Source: Minwuia sp.
GTDB taxonomy: Bacteria; Pseudomonadota; Alphaproteobacteria; Minwuiales; Minwuiaceae
Length of the DNA stretch: 64,000 nt
Assembly: GCA_029210175.1 (NCBI GenBank)
Contig: JARGPL010000017.1
Coordinates: 1-64,000, forward strand
Reading direction: 5' to 3'
This document shows, piece by piece, positions 56,526 through 64,000 of the stretch. Within the stretch, counting starts at the first letter, position 1, and the number at the start of each line of letters is the position of its first letter. The position numbers were made by a program, and so were the translations under genes. The notes below the pieces were generated by a model, which did not search any database, had not been told where the DNA came from, and saw only the letters and a program-made list of their open reading frames with translations.

Positions 56526-57945
56526 CGGCCAGTGACGGTTCCGGCAGCGGCGGGTTGGGGCGGTCACACGGCAGAAATGTGCCGTAGCCCGGTGACTGCA
56601 GCGTCTCGCCATCGTGACTGACGACCTGGCCACGCACAAGAGTAGTCACCGGCCAGCCGGTCACCTCGATCCCCTCATAGGGTGTGTAGTCGACGGCATG
56701 GTGCAGGTTGGCGTTGGCAATGGTGACCTTCCTATGCGGATCCCAGATGGCGATATCGGCGTCGGAGCCGATGGCAATGCTGCCCTTGCGGGGGCTGAGA
56801 CCATAGATCTGGGCTGGTCGCGTGGCGGTGACGCGGACGAAGGTTGCCAGGTCGATGCGGCCTTCGGCAATACCGTTGAACAGCAGCGGCAGGCGGGTTT
56901 CCAGCCCCGGCACCCCGTTCGGGACATAGCGGAACGCGGCGTCGGTGCCATGCAGCATCTTGCCTGCGGGGTCCTCAAAACGGAACGGCGCGTGGTCGGA
57001 GGAAAAGACCTGGAACGTGCCGTTTCTCAGACCCGACCAGATCACTTCCTGATTGGCCTTGTCGCGCGGCGGCGGACTGCAGAGGCACTTGGCACCTTCG
57101 AAGCCGGGTTTGGCGAGGTCGTCTTCGGTCAGATAGAGGTATTGCGGGCAGGTTTCGGCATGAATTCTCAGGCCCCGGCCCTGGGCGGAATGGATTTGCT
57201 GCACTGCCTCGCGCCCGGAGACGTGGACGATCAGGACCGGCACGTCGACAATCTCCGACAGGCTGATGGCGCGGTGCGTGGCTTCCCGCTCCACCGGCAT
57301 GGGCCGCGATACTGCGTGGTAGATCGGGGTGGTCAGGCCTGCCTGTTCCAGCCGATCGGTCAGCCAACTGATCACGTCACTGTTCTCGGCATGGACCATC
57401 ACCATTGCGCCTTCCCGCCGCGACAGGGCCAGGACTTCCAGAATCTGGCGGTCGTCCAGCTTTAGATCGTCATAAGTCATGTAGATCTTGAACGACGTGT
57501 AGCCCCGGGCGATGAGGCTGGGCAGTTCCTGTCCGACCACCTGCGGTGTGGGGTCGGTGACGATCAGGTGAAAGGCATAGTCAACGACTGCCTTGCCGTC
57601 GGCACGGGAATGATAATCCCTCACAGCTTCGGTCAGGGACCCGCCCTTCATCTGCAGCGCGAAGGGCAGGATTGTCGTCGTGCCGCCCGCGGCTGCCGAG
57701 CGGCTGCCGGTCTCGAAGCCATCGGCGCAGATGCTGCCGTCACCGGACGGCTGGTCGAGATGGCAGTGGGCGTCGATGCCGCCGGGCAGCACCAGCCTGC
57801 CGGTCGCGTCGATCTCGCGCGCACCCGAACCCAGGCTCACGCCAAGCGCGGTGATGCGACCGTTCACGACGCCGACATCGGCCTTGAAGCTTTCGGATGC
57901 GGTGCCGACCGTGCCACCACGGATCACGAGATCAAAATCTGCCAT
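56509..57945 (-). CDS. dihydropyrimidinase/hydantoinase-family cyclic amidohydrolase
   Basis: A 478-residue binuclear zinc amidohydrolase. The ligands are all present: His60 and His62 (DAHCHLDQP), carboxylated Lys153 (TSFKIYMTY), His185 (VHAEN), His241 (VHVSG) and Asp317 (SSDHAPF). It opens cyclic amides or imides such as dihydrouracil, hydantoin or maleimide. The neighbouring oxidases and isomerase suggest a ring-opening step in an N-heterocycle pathway rather than pyrimidine breakdown; the usual beta-ureidopropionase and dihydropyrimidine dehydrogenase are not nearby. Confidence 0.88.
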   Translation of the reverse strand: MADFDLVIRGGTVGTASESFKADVGVVNGRITALGVSLGSGAREIDATGRLVLPGGIDAHCHLDQPSGDGSICADGFETGSRSAAAGGTTTILPFALQMKGGSLTEAVRDYHSRADGKAVVDYAFHLIVTDPTPQVVGQELPSLIARGYTSFKIYMTYDDLKLDDRQILEVLALSRREGAMVMVHAENSDVISWLTDRLEQAGLTTPIYHAVSRPMPVEREATHRAISLSEIVDVPVLIVHVSGREAVQQIHSAQGRGLRIHAETCPQYLYLTEDDLAKPGFEGAKCLCSPPPRDKANQEVIWSGLRNGTFQVFSSDHAPFRFEDPAGKMLHGTDAAFRYVPNGVPGLETRLPLLFNGIAEGRIDLATFVRVTATRPAQIYGLSPRKGSIAIGSDADIAIWDPHRKVTIANANLHHAVDYTPYEGIEVTGWPVTTLVRGQVVSHDGETLQSPGYGTFLPCDRPNPPLPEPSLAVRSDC

Positions 57946-57994
57946 TGCCCTAAGTTCCCTTCGACGTCTTGGTGCTGGGTACGTGTTGCCGGGT

Positions 57995-58738
57995 TCAGGC
58001 GCCCTGGATACCGCCCAGATCGCTGAACAGCCTCCCCCAGCCCTGGATGTGTTTCGGTGCAACACCGGCTGCGCGCAGGGCGCCCCAGACCGCCGTCGAG
58101 ATGCTGTCGTAGATTGGGATGCCCAACTCCGGTTCCAGTTCCTCTGCCAGCCCCGCACCGGCCAGGTTGGTGCACAGGATGACGATGCCGTCGGGTCTTG
58201 CCTGCGCCACATCGCGGATCATGTCCCGCAACTGGTTGGGCTTCGTCAGGGCGAAGTCGAAGTTCACCTTCACCCCCAGATGGCGCTCAGCCACGCATTC
58301 GTACCCCTCGGAACGGAAGTTCTCGATGATCCCGATCTGGACGTCGTCGATATAGGGGGTGACGAGGCCAAAGGTCTTCAGGCCTGACAGCTTGAAGATA
58401 TCCGCCAGTGCCAGCACGGATGAAGAGGCCTTGATCCCTGTCCGTGCTTCGATCGCCTGACACAGCGCCACATCCTTGTCGAACCCGAGCCAGCCTGCCG
58501 ATGTGCCGTTCCAGCAAAGCGCATCGCAATGTGCATCCGCGAGCAGGTCCGCTGCCGTCAGCATCGGCTCCAGATCGAACTGGGCCAATGCCTGATCACT
58601 CAGCGATATTTCCGTCACCCGGAACCGTCCAAAGTGTGCCGTCGCCTCTGGCATACCGGCCAGCATGGCGCTGGTCACAGGTTCCAGAATCGTGTTGGAG
58701 GATGGGGTCAGCATGCCCAGGCGTAAGGGGTCACTCAT
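57995..58738 (-). CDS. maleate cis-trans isomerase/arylmalonate decarboxylase family protein
   Basis: A 247-residue Asp/Glu-racemase-superfamily protein. The two conserved cysteines are Cys75 (LCWNGTSAGW) and Cys189 (LCTNLAGAG), and the N-terminal SSNTILEPVTSAML loop is present. Members isomerise maleate to fumarate or decarboxylate malonates via a cysteine adduct. Next to a cyclic amidohydrolase the maleate activity is the more attractive guess. Confidence 0.8.
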   Translation of the reverse strand: MSDPLRLGMLTPSSNTILEPVTSAMLAGMPEATAHFGRFRVTEISLSDQALAQFDLEPMLTAADLLADAHCDALCWNGTSAGWLGFDKDVALCQAIEARTGIKASSSVLALADIFKLSGLKTFGLVTPYIDDVQIGIIENFRSEGYECVAERHLGVKVNFDFALTKPNQLRDMIRDVAQARPDGIVILCTNLAGAGLAEELEPELGIPIYDSISTAVWGALRAAGVAPKHIQGWGRLFSDLGGIQGA

Positions 58739-58754
58739 CTGATCGGCTCCATGA

Positions 58755-61061
58755 TCATTCTTCGGCAGCGTCCAGCGCCGCCAGTACCTTTTCAGGGGTG
58801 AAGGGCAGGCTGGTCAGGCGCACCCCGGTTGCATCTTCCACCGCATTCGCGACAGCGGCGGCGACGCCCAGCATGCCCGCTTCACCGACGCCCTTCGCGC
58901 CCATCGGCCCGGGCCCCATTCCCTGTTCAAGGATGAACGACCGATACTGTTCAGGCAGGTCGGACGCGCGGGCGACGCGATAGTCCAGCGGCGTCGGCAC
59001 GGCCAGCACGTCCTCTTCGTCGTAGGTGATTTCCTCGAACAGGGTCTGGGCCAGGGCGACAATCGTCCCGCCCTCATCCTGGCCGCGAACACCGCCGCCA
59101 TGCAGGGTGTGCCCCGCATCGACCCCCGTCACGAGGTCGTGGATACGGATCTCGCCAGTTTCCCTGTCGACGCTCAGCGATACACCCACCCAGTGGGGCA
59201 TCCAGTACAGATGCTTCGCACCAAAGGGGGCATCCGGTTCCTTCGGGTACTGGACGAAGCCGTCTGCGCTGAGCTCGAACCCGAAACGCCCGAACTTCTT
59301 CCTGACAAATGGTTCCAGATCAAGCGGCTGGCCCGCACCAATGATCTTCCATTCCCGCAGGTCGAGGGTCGTGGCGTCGCAGCCCAGTTCCCCGGCTGCC
59401 ATGTCGATGATCTCGCCGCGCAGTTTCCGGGCCGCAAGCCAGACGGCGTTGCCGGTCAAGGTCGTGGCGCAACTGGCATGGGTCCCCTGATCGAACGGGG
59501 TCACGTCGGTGTCGATGGCGGCGTAGCGCACCCATTCGCGGGGCACGTTCAGCACATCGGCGACGAGGCCGGTGATCACCGTGGTTGCACCCTGCCCGAT
59601 CTCGATGGCGCCACAGAGCACCAGAACCCGACCATCTGTCGTGATCTTGACTGTTGCCTTGCCAAGCCGCCCGAAACTGCCGCCGTCCTTCAGCCCCAGG
59701 GCATAGCCCTTGCCTCGTACCACCGGTCCGTCCGGTGATCCGGCAACGTGCCGAAGGTCGGCCTCTACCCGGTCCAGCCCCTCCGAGAAGTCCGTATCGA
59801 CCAGGCTGTCGCCGACCTTGAAAGGCTCGCCTGCCGGAATCAGGTTCTGGCGGCGGAAATCGATGGGGTCCATGCCGATCCGCCGGGCGATCATGTCGAT
59901 CTGGCTTTCCGATGCGAAGCTTGCCTGGGTGCCGCCCATGCCACGGTAGGAGCCGGCGGGAATGGTGGTGGTCCGGATTACCCGTGAATGCGCGTGGTAC
60001 GCCTGCCAGCGATAGGGGCCGGAGGATCGGTAGGCAGCGCGGGCGCCGACCTGCGCACTGGCGTCGGCATAGGCCCCGCCGTTCAGGTCGATCTCGGTCC
60101 GCCGCGACAGCAGCCGTCCATTGGCATCGACGGATGTCGTCAGCACCAGATCACCATCGTGCTGGCTGAGTGTCAGCATGGATTCATCCAGCGTCATCAA
60201 CAGGCGAACCGGCGCATTCGCCAGCATGGCTAGCAACACCGCCAGCGGCTCATGCTTGCAATAGCTCTTGCCGCCGAAGCCACCGCCGATATAGGCGGTC
60301 TGGACGCGGAAATAGCCTTCTGGCAGGCCGAACATCTCCGACAGGTCCTGGCGCAGGACAAACGGATCCTGATTGCACGACCAGAGTTCAATGCGGTCGG
60401 TCAGCTGGCGGGCGATGCAGATCCACGGCTCCATGTAGAAGTGACCAATGCGCGAGAAATGGAAGCGGTCGGTGAACACATGCGCCGCCTCGGCTTCCAC
60501 GGCGTCGATGTCGCCATCCTCGAAGTCATAGGAAAACAGCACGTTCTTCGCCGGTTCATTTGCGGTGCGCGTGTCGCGGCCCAGCTTCATCGGCACGTTC
60601 GGATGCTTCTGGTCGAAGATTGCAGGGGCGTCTTCGTGCAGCGCTGCTCCGATGTCCATGACCGGGGGCAGCAACTGGTAGGAGACGTGTATCCGCTCCA
60701 TGGCGCGAAAGGCCGTGACCTCATCCACCGCAACGACGGCGGCAACCACATCGCCTTCGAAGCGAACCCTGTCGGTACAGATGACGGGCTGGTCATGTAC
60801 CCAATTGCCATAGGTAGTGCGCTTCAGCGGGCCAAGATCCCTGCCTGTGGCGACGAGGCGGACACCGTCCATGGCTTCTGCTTTAGACGTATCGATATCG
60901 ACGATCCGGGCATGGGCGTGCGGGCTGCGCAGCAGGCGTGCCTCCAGCATGCCGGGCAGGACGATGTCACCGGTGAAGGGGCCTTCACCGCTGACCTTGT
61001 CGCGGGCATCCTGGCGGGCGCGGTCGCTGAGTTCGCGGTTCTGGCGCGGGGAATCAGGCAT
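58755..61061 (-). CDS. molybdenum hydroxylase, large (Mo-cofactor) subunit, xanthine dehydrogenase family
   Basis: A 768-residue subunit. Cofactor motifs are GGGFGGKSYCKHE, SYRGMGGTQASFASE and IEIGQGATTV; the catalytic Glu727 is in GAKGVGEAGML. It hydroxylates a heteroaromatic carbon using water. The three-gene set runs large - [2Fe-2S] - FAD on the minus strand, each overlapping by 1-4 bp, so the FAD gene is transcribed first. Substrate specificity cannot be fixed from motifs. Confidence 0.92.
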   Translation of the reverse strand: MPDSPRQNRELSDRARQDARDKVSGEGPFTGDIVLPGMLEARLLRSPHAHARIVDIDTSKAEAMDGVRLVATGRDLGPLKRTTYGNWVHDQPVICTDRVRFEGDVVAAVVAVDEVTAFRAMERIHVSYQLLPPVMDIGAALHEDAPAIFDQKHPNVPMKLGRDTRTANEPAKNVLFSYDFEDGDIDAVEAEAAHVFTDRFHFSRIGHFYMEPWICIARQLTDRIELWSCNQDPFVLRQDLSEMFGLPEGYFRVQTAYIGGGFGGKSYCKHEPLAVLLAMLANAPVRLLMTLDESMLTLSQHDGDLVLTTSVDANGRLLSRRTEIDLNGGAYADASAQVGARAAYRSSGPYRWQAYHAHSRVIRTTTIPAGSYRGMGGTQASFASESQIDMIARRIGMDPIDFRRQNLIPAGEPFKVGDSLVDTDFSEGLDRVEADLRHVAGSPDGPVVRGKGYALGLKDGGSFGRLGKATVKITTDGRVLVLCGAIEIGQGATTVITGLVADVLNVPREWVRYAAIDTDVTPFDQGTHASCATTLTGNAVWLAARKLRGEIIDMAAGELGCDATTLDLREWKIIGAGQPLDLEPFVRKKFGRFGFELSADGFVQYPKEPDAPFGAKHLYWMPHWVGVSLSVDRETGEIRIHDLVTGVDAGHTLHGGGVRGQDEGGTIVALAQTLFEEITYDEEDVLAVPTPLDYRVARASDLPEQYRSFILEQGMGPGPMGAKGVGEAGMLGVAAAVANAVEDATGVRLTSLPFTPEKVLAALDAAEE

Positions 61062-61573
61062 CAGTCCGCAGCCTCCGCAATCCGGGTGGTGGCCTGTTCC
61101 TGACGTCGGGAGGCGGCTAGTTCAATGGCTTCGATGATCACCTGATACCCGGTGCAGCGGCAGACGTTGGCATCCAGCCAGTCGCGGATGGTCTGCCGGT
61201 CAGGCGCCGGATGTTCTGCCAGCAGGGCGGTGGCCGAAAGCACCATGCCTGGCGTGCAGTAGCCGCACTGAAAGGCGGAGCATTCGATGAACGCGCGCTG
61301 CACGTCGGTCAGCCCGGTCGCATCGCCGGAAAGTCCCTTCACGGTCACGACATCCCGGTTGGCGACCAGGAATGCCGGTGTCAGGCACGACGTCGTGGGC
61401 GTGCCTTCGACCAGCACGGTGCAGACACCACAAACGCCCTGGTCGCAGCTGACGCGCACATCGATCTGGCCCAGTTGTTCGCGCAACAGTTCGGCAAGCA
61501 TCATGCTCGGTGCGACGGCGGCGACCCTTTCGATGCCATTCAGGCGGAAACGCAATCCGATCAGGTCACTCAT
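61061..61573 (-). CDS. molybdenum hydroxylase, [2Fe-2S] subunit
   Basis: The start at 61573 (MSDLIGLRFRLNG) gives 170 residues. Eight cysteines bind two clusters: CDQGVCGVCTVL plus a later TSCLTP for the plant-type cluster, then QCGYCTPGM and VCRCTGYQ for the second. It passes electrons from the Mo centre to the FAD subunit. Its 3' end shares one base with the large-subunit start. Confidence 0.92.
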   Translation of the reverse strand: MSDLIGLRFRLNGIERVAAVAPSMMLAELLREQLGQIDVRVSCDQGVCGVCTVLVEGTPTTSCLTPAFLVANRDVVTVKGLSGDATGLTDVQRAFIECSAFQCGYCTPGMVLSATALLAEHPAPDRQTIRDWLDANVCRCTGYQVIIEAIELAASRRQEQATTRIAEAAD

Positions 61574-62442
61574 GCGGCATCGGTCCTGTGCATGTCGGCA
61601 ACATCGGCCAGCAGCCGCGACAGAACGACCGGCACGGCACGGTGTCGCCAAGCACCGGAAATGTTGGCGCGGTCACTCATGATCGGCAGGCGGGCGGAAA
61701 AGGCCGCTGCCACTTCGCGGGCTGCGTCGGGATCAAGCGGCAGTTCGGTCCCGGCTGGCAGATCGAGTGTGCGTACCTGCGGCAGGGGGTGCGCCCCGGC
61801 CACCACCGCGCGCCAGTTTCCGTCACCGCTGTGCCCGACCGTCAGCAGAAAGCCCGGCAGGTGACTGCGGTCGTGAATCAGGACGCGTGCAGCGGTCGGG
61901 ATCTGCACATCCGTCAGCAATGCGCCGAATGCAGACGGTTTCGTCGAACTGCCGAGCCAGACTGCGGGCAGATCGACCACGCCGTCACGGGTCGCGAAGG
62001 TCACGGTGGCACCGACAGCCATCAGCACGGGCAGCAGGTCGTAGTGTGGTTTCCGCGCCATCAGGTTGCCACCCAACGTGCCCTGGTGGCGGATCCGAAC
62101 GTTCGCGATGGGGGCGAACGCTTCCGCCACGCTAGGCATTGCCTCTCGCAGCACCGGGTGGCACCCCAGGGCGTCGAGGCTGATGCCGGAGCCCATGCGA
62201 ACATCCCCGTCGATGGCCTGGACCGTTCGCAGGGCCGCAATGTCGCGCAGCAGGATCACCTCATCCCATTCGATGCCGGTCTTCATGCCGTTCAGCAGGT
62301 CGATGCCACCCCCCATGTAGGCGGCGTTCGGCAGGCCAGCATGGGTCGCCACCGCTTCCTGAACAGTGGTAGGACGATGGACGCGGAAAGGGACAATGCG
62401 CCTTCGGCTCCGTGGTACGGGATCGATCATCTGGTCTCTCAT
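61570..62442 (-). CDS. molybdenum hydroxylase, FAD subunit (CoxM-like)
   Basis: A 290-residue FAD-binding protein. FAD motifs are YMGGGIDLLNGMKTG and RIRHQGTLGGNLMARKPHYD. It lacks the usual second Ser/Gly-rich signature in places but has normal length. ATG codons at 62442 and 62430 are both possible starts. It passes electrons to the final acceptor. Confidence 0.88.
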   Translation of the reverse strand: MRDQMIDPVPRSRRRIVPFRVHRPTTVQEAVATHAGLPNAAYMGGGIDLLNGMKTGIEWDEVILLRDIAALRTVQAIDGDVRMGSGISLDALGCHPVLREAMPSVAEAFAPIANVRIRHQGTLGGNLMARKPHYDLLPVLMAVGATVTFATRDGVVDLPAVWLGSSTKPSAFGALLTDVQIPTAARVLIHDRSHLPGFLLTVGHSGDGNWRAVVAGAHPLPQVRTLDLPAGTELPLDPDAAREVAAAFSARLPIMSDRANISGAWRHRAVPVVLSRLLADVADMHRTDAA

Positions 62443-62448
62443 CCGTGC

Positions 62449-62961
62449 CTAGAGATAGATAGCCATCAGCTGATGGGCGGCATCGCAATTGACCAGGTGA
62501 ACGGTCTTGTTGCGGATCGCCAGATCATCACCATCAACGGCCAGGCGGTAGCGGTAGCGGCCACCATAGATGGTCTGCTCCTCGATGCGATATTCCAGCA
62601 TCGTGAAACATGCGCTGACATCGATGTCGCCATCACCATCCGGCGAGGGCGCGACTATGATGTTGGTCACCAGATGCGTCGTGCGCGACGCGGGTGTCTG
62701 GGCATGGACCTCCGGGTGGCGCAGGCGCCGCACCCGCATCTGCATCATCGTCCGGTCGTCGTACATGATTGATGCACGGGTATCAGGGTCGGTCTGATCG
62801 TCGGCTGTTGGAATCCAGTAGGTGCCGTCGTCGGTGAACAGCGCCATCCAGTCTTCCCAGCGCTTCTCATCAAGGATCAGCGCCTCGTGATACAGGAACT
62901 GCTCGACGAGATCGCGTCCGGGCAATTCGGCAACCGTCTGTTCTGCCAGCCTCATCATCAT
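62449..62961 (-). CDS. aromatic-ring-hydroxylating oxygenase, beta subunit
   Basis: A 170-residue NTF2-fold protein with the family pattern: FLYHEALILDEKRWEDWMAL, TDDGTYWIPTADD and the late RYRYRLAVDGDDLAIRNKTV. It has no cofactor of its own and stabilises the alpha3beta3 oxygenase. It follows the alpha gene by 12 bp. Confidence 0.92.
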   Translation of the reverse strand: MMMRLAEQTVAELPGRDLVEQFLYHEALILDEKRWEDWMALFTDDGTYWIPTADDQTDPDTRASIMYDDRTMMQMRVRRLRHPEVHAQTPASRTTHLVTNIIVAPSPDGDGDIDVSACFTMLEYRIEEQTIYGGRYRYRLAVDGDDLAIRNKTVHLVNCDAAHQLMAIYL

Positions 62962-62973
62962 CGTGGTCTCCCC

Positions 62974-64000
62974 TCAGGCGCTCATGTATTTCAGCCAGAC
63001 GTCGTTGTACTGCTGGCGCAGCACGAACTCGCTGGATCCGGGCGCGCCAAGACCGCCGGTGTTGTTCGGCATCTCGGCCCCCATGTGGCGTGCGAACATC
63101 ACCCAGTCGGAGCCTTCGGCATTCAGGCCTTCCTGCGCCCGCTCGAAGATTGCCACATCGTCGGTCTGGATCATGGATGCGGGGGAATGGGTCGCGGCGA
63201 CGGACCGGACCGCGAAGCGATTCCACTCATCCGGCGCACCCTTGAACAGCACCGGGTAGATGCGCACCTCGGTCCGGTCCACATCGATGGGCAGGACCAT
63301 GCGCAAATGCTGTCCCATCGCCTGGAATGTCAGGTTGGGATAGACCATCGAATTGAACCGGTCATAGGTCAGGATCTCGCGCGTGCGGTCCTCCCCATGG
63401 CGTTCCACCAGCATGGCCCGCAATTCCTTGAAGGCCATGCCGTCGGGGTCGGGCACCTGGGGCACAGCCCCCTGGTAGCCGTGGCCGTTCGCAAAGCCGT
63501 GGACACCCATCGGGTCGAAGTCCACCGGGTTACGCGTGCCGGGCTTGTAGAAGCTGGGGCCGCCGCCATGGCGGGAGAACTGGCGTCCGTCCTCATCCAG
63601 GGTTGAGTGATGCGCGAACGGCGCGTGGTACAGATCGACGCCATTGTCCATCTGCAGCTTCCAGTTGGCCCGGACGATGTAGCGGTTGCATCCGGCCTGA
63701 GCGAGGATCTCGCCGTCCGGTGCCCGGTCGCAGAGGTCGTCGATGCTGGCCTTGATGGGTCCCAGGTGGTCGTCCAGTGACAGCCCATCGGGGCTGAGCG
63801 AGACGAAGATGAAGCCCCGGTAGCTGTCGACGCGCGCGGGCCGGGCAAGATCCAGGGACGGGTCCTTCAGGAAGTCGTCGCTGAACCCGTCGCGATAGGG
63901 AATGCCCGCCAGCTTGCCGTTAGCGCGATAATTCCAGCCGTGATAGGGGCACCGGAAACCGGGGCTGTTGCCCTCCGGCGTGGCGCAGAGCTTGACGCCG
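62974..64000 (-). CDS. aromatic-ring-hydroxylating oxygenase, alpha subunit (5' end outside window)
   Basis: The frame is open to the right edge, giving the last ~341 residues. The second half of the Rieske motif (FRCPYHGWNYRANGKLAG) is near the edge; the mononuclear iron site follows (ANWKLQMDNGVDLYHAPFAHH, with Asp and two His). The C-terminal domain is complete. The usual Glu before DNG is Met-Asp here, within normal variation. It would dihydroxylate or monooxygenate an aromatic ring using a separate reductase, not seen in the window. Confidence 0.92.
   Translation of the reverse strand, partial: GVKLCATPEGNSPGFRCPYHGWNYRANGKLAGIPYRDGFSDDFLKDPSLDLARPARVDSYRGFIFVSLSPDGLSLDDHLGPIKASIDDLCDRAPDGEILAQAGCNRYIVRANWKLQMDNGVDLYHAPFAHHSTLDEDGRQFSRHGGGPSFYKPGTRNPVDFDPMGVHGFANGHGYQGAVPQVPDPDGMAFKELRAMLVERHGEDRTREILTYDRFNSMVYPNLTFQAMGQHLRMVLPIDVDRTEVRIYPVLFKGAPDEWNRFAVRSVAATHSPASMIQTDDVAIFERAQEGLNAEGSDWVMFARHMGAEMPNNTGGLGAPGSSEFVLRQQYNDVWLKYMSA

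Overview
The window is GC-rich DNA from an alphaproteobacterium, probably of Rhodospirillales type. The basis is the DUF721 - thioredoxin - SMC gene block with a divergent mutY start, the GcrA-type regulators and the strong GC bias at third codon positions. No rRNA gene and no CRISPR array were seen.

Region 1 (1-12.8 kb, chromosome). The left edge is a small accessory patch. It holds the 3' end of an IS630-type transposase, the C-terminal remnant of a DUF262-like protein, an unknown gene and a small exported Ltp-repeat protein. The patch ends inside mutY, of which only the first ~25 codons survive. After it come a DUF721/DciA-like gene, a Tat-exported DsbA-like thiol oxidoreductase and a complete smc. 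Next are a hotdog thioesterase, a DUF1289 gene and a ThDP-dependent enzyme on the minus strand. A plus-strand pair of acyl-CoA dehydrogenases follows with an enoyl-CoA hydratase, a single-domain response regulator and a small secreted protein.

Region 2 (13,015-55,221, prophage). A complete ~42.2-kb HK97/lambda-like siphoprophage is integrated in tRNA-Ser(GCU), flanked by a 65-bp direct repeat (attL/attR). From attR leftwards the plus-strand operon carries an HD phosphohydrolase, small genes, a Gp37/Gp68-like gene, an HNH protein, xis and int. It starts at an operator shared with the CI-like repressor region. From the repressor leftwards a long minus-strand operon runs through a Cro-like gene, small early genes, GcrA-like regulators and two DNA methyltransferases. 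It continues with an O-type replication protein that contains the iterons, HNH, terminase, portal, ClpP-like protease, capsid, connectors, tail tube, tail chaperones, tape measure, tail tip, an SGNH-hydrolase fibre, lysis genes and a GTA-type holin. Between lysis and attL lie two plus-strand cassettes. Each has a promoter with a palindrome in its spacer, then an unknown small gene, then an HTH gene, which is the layout of anti-CRISPR/aca operons. The CI-like repressor has lost both residues of the S24 autocleavage dyad, while the prophage carries an AntA/KilAC antirepressor, which suggests antirepressor-based induction. The two tail chaperones are joined by a textbook -1 slippery heptamer.

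Region 3 (55.2-64 kb, chromosome). After ~0.9 kb of debris there is a VOC gene and then a minus-strand catabolic operon. It encodes a Rieske ring-hydroxylating oxygenase (alpha subunit cut by the window edge, plus beta), a three-subunit molybdenum hydroxylase of the xanthine dehydrogenase family, a maleate-isomerase/arylmalonate-decarboxylase family protein and a dihydropyrimidinase-family cyclic amidohydrolase. The set fits oxidative breakdown of an N-heteroaromatic compound to a C4 dicarboxylate. The substrate cannot be read from sequence.
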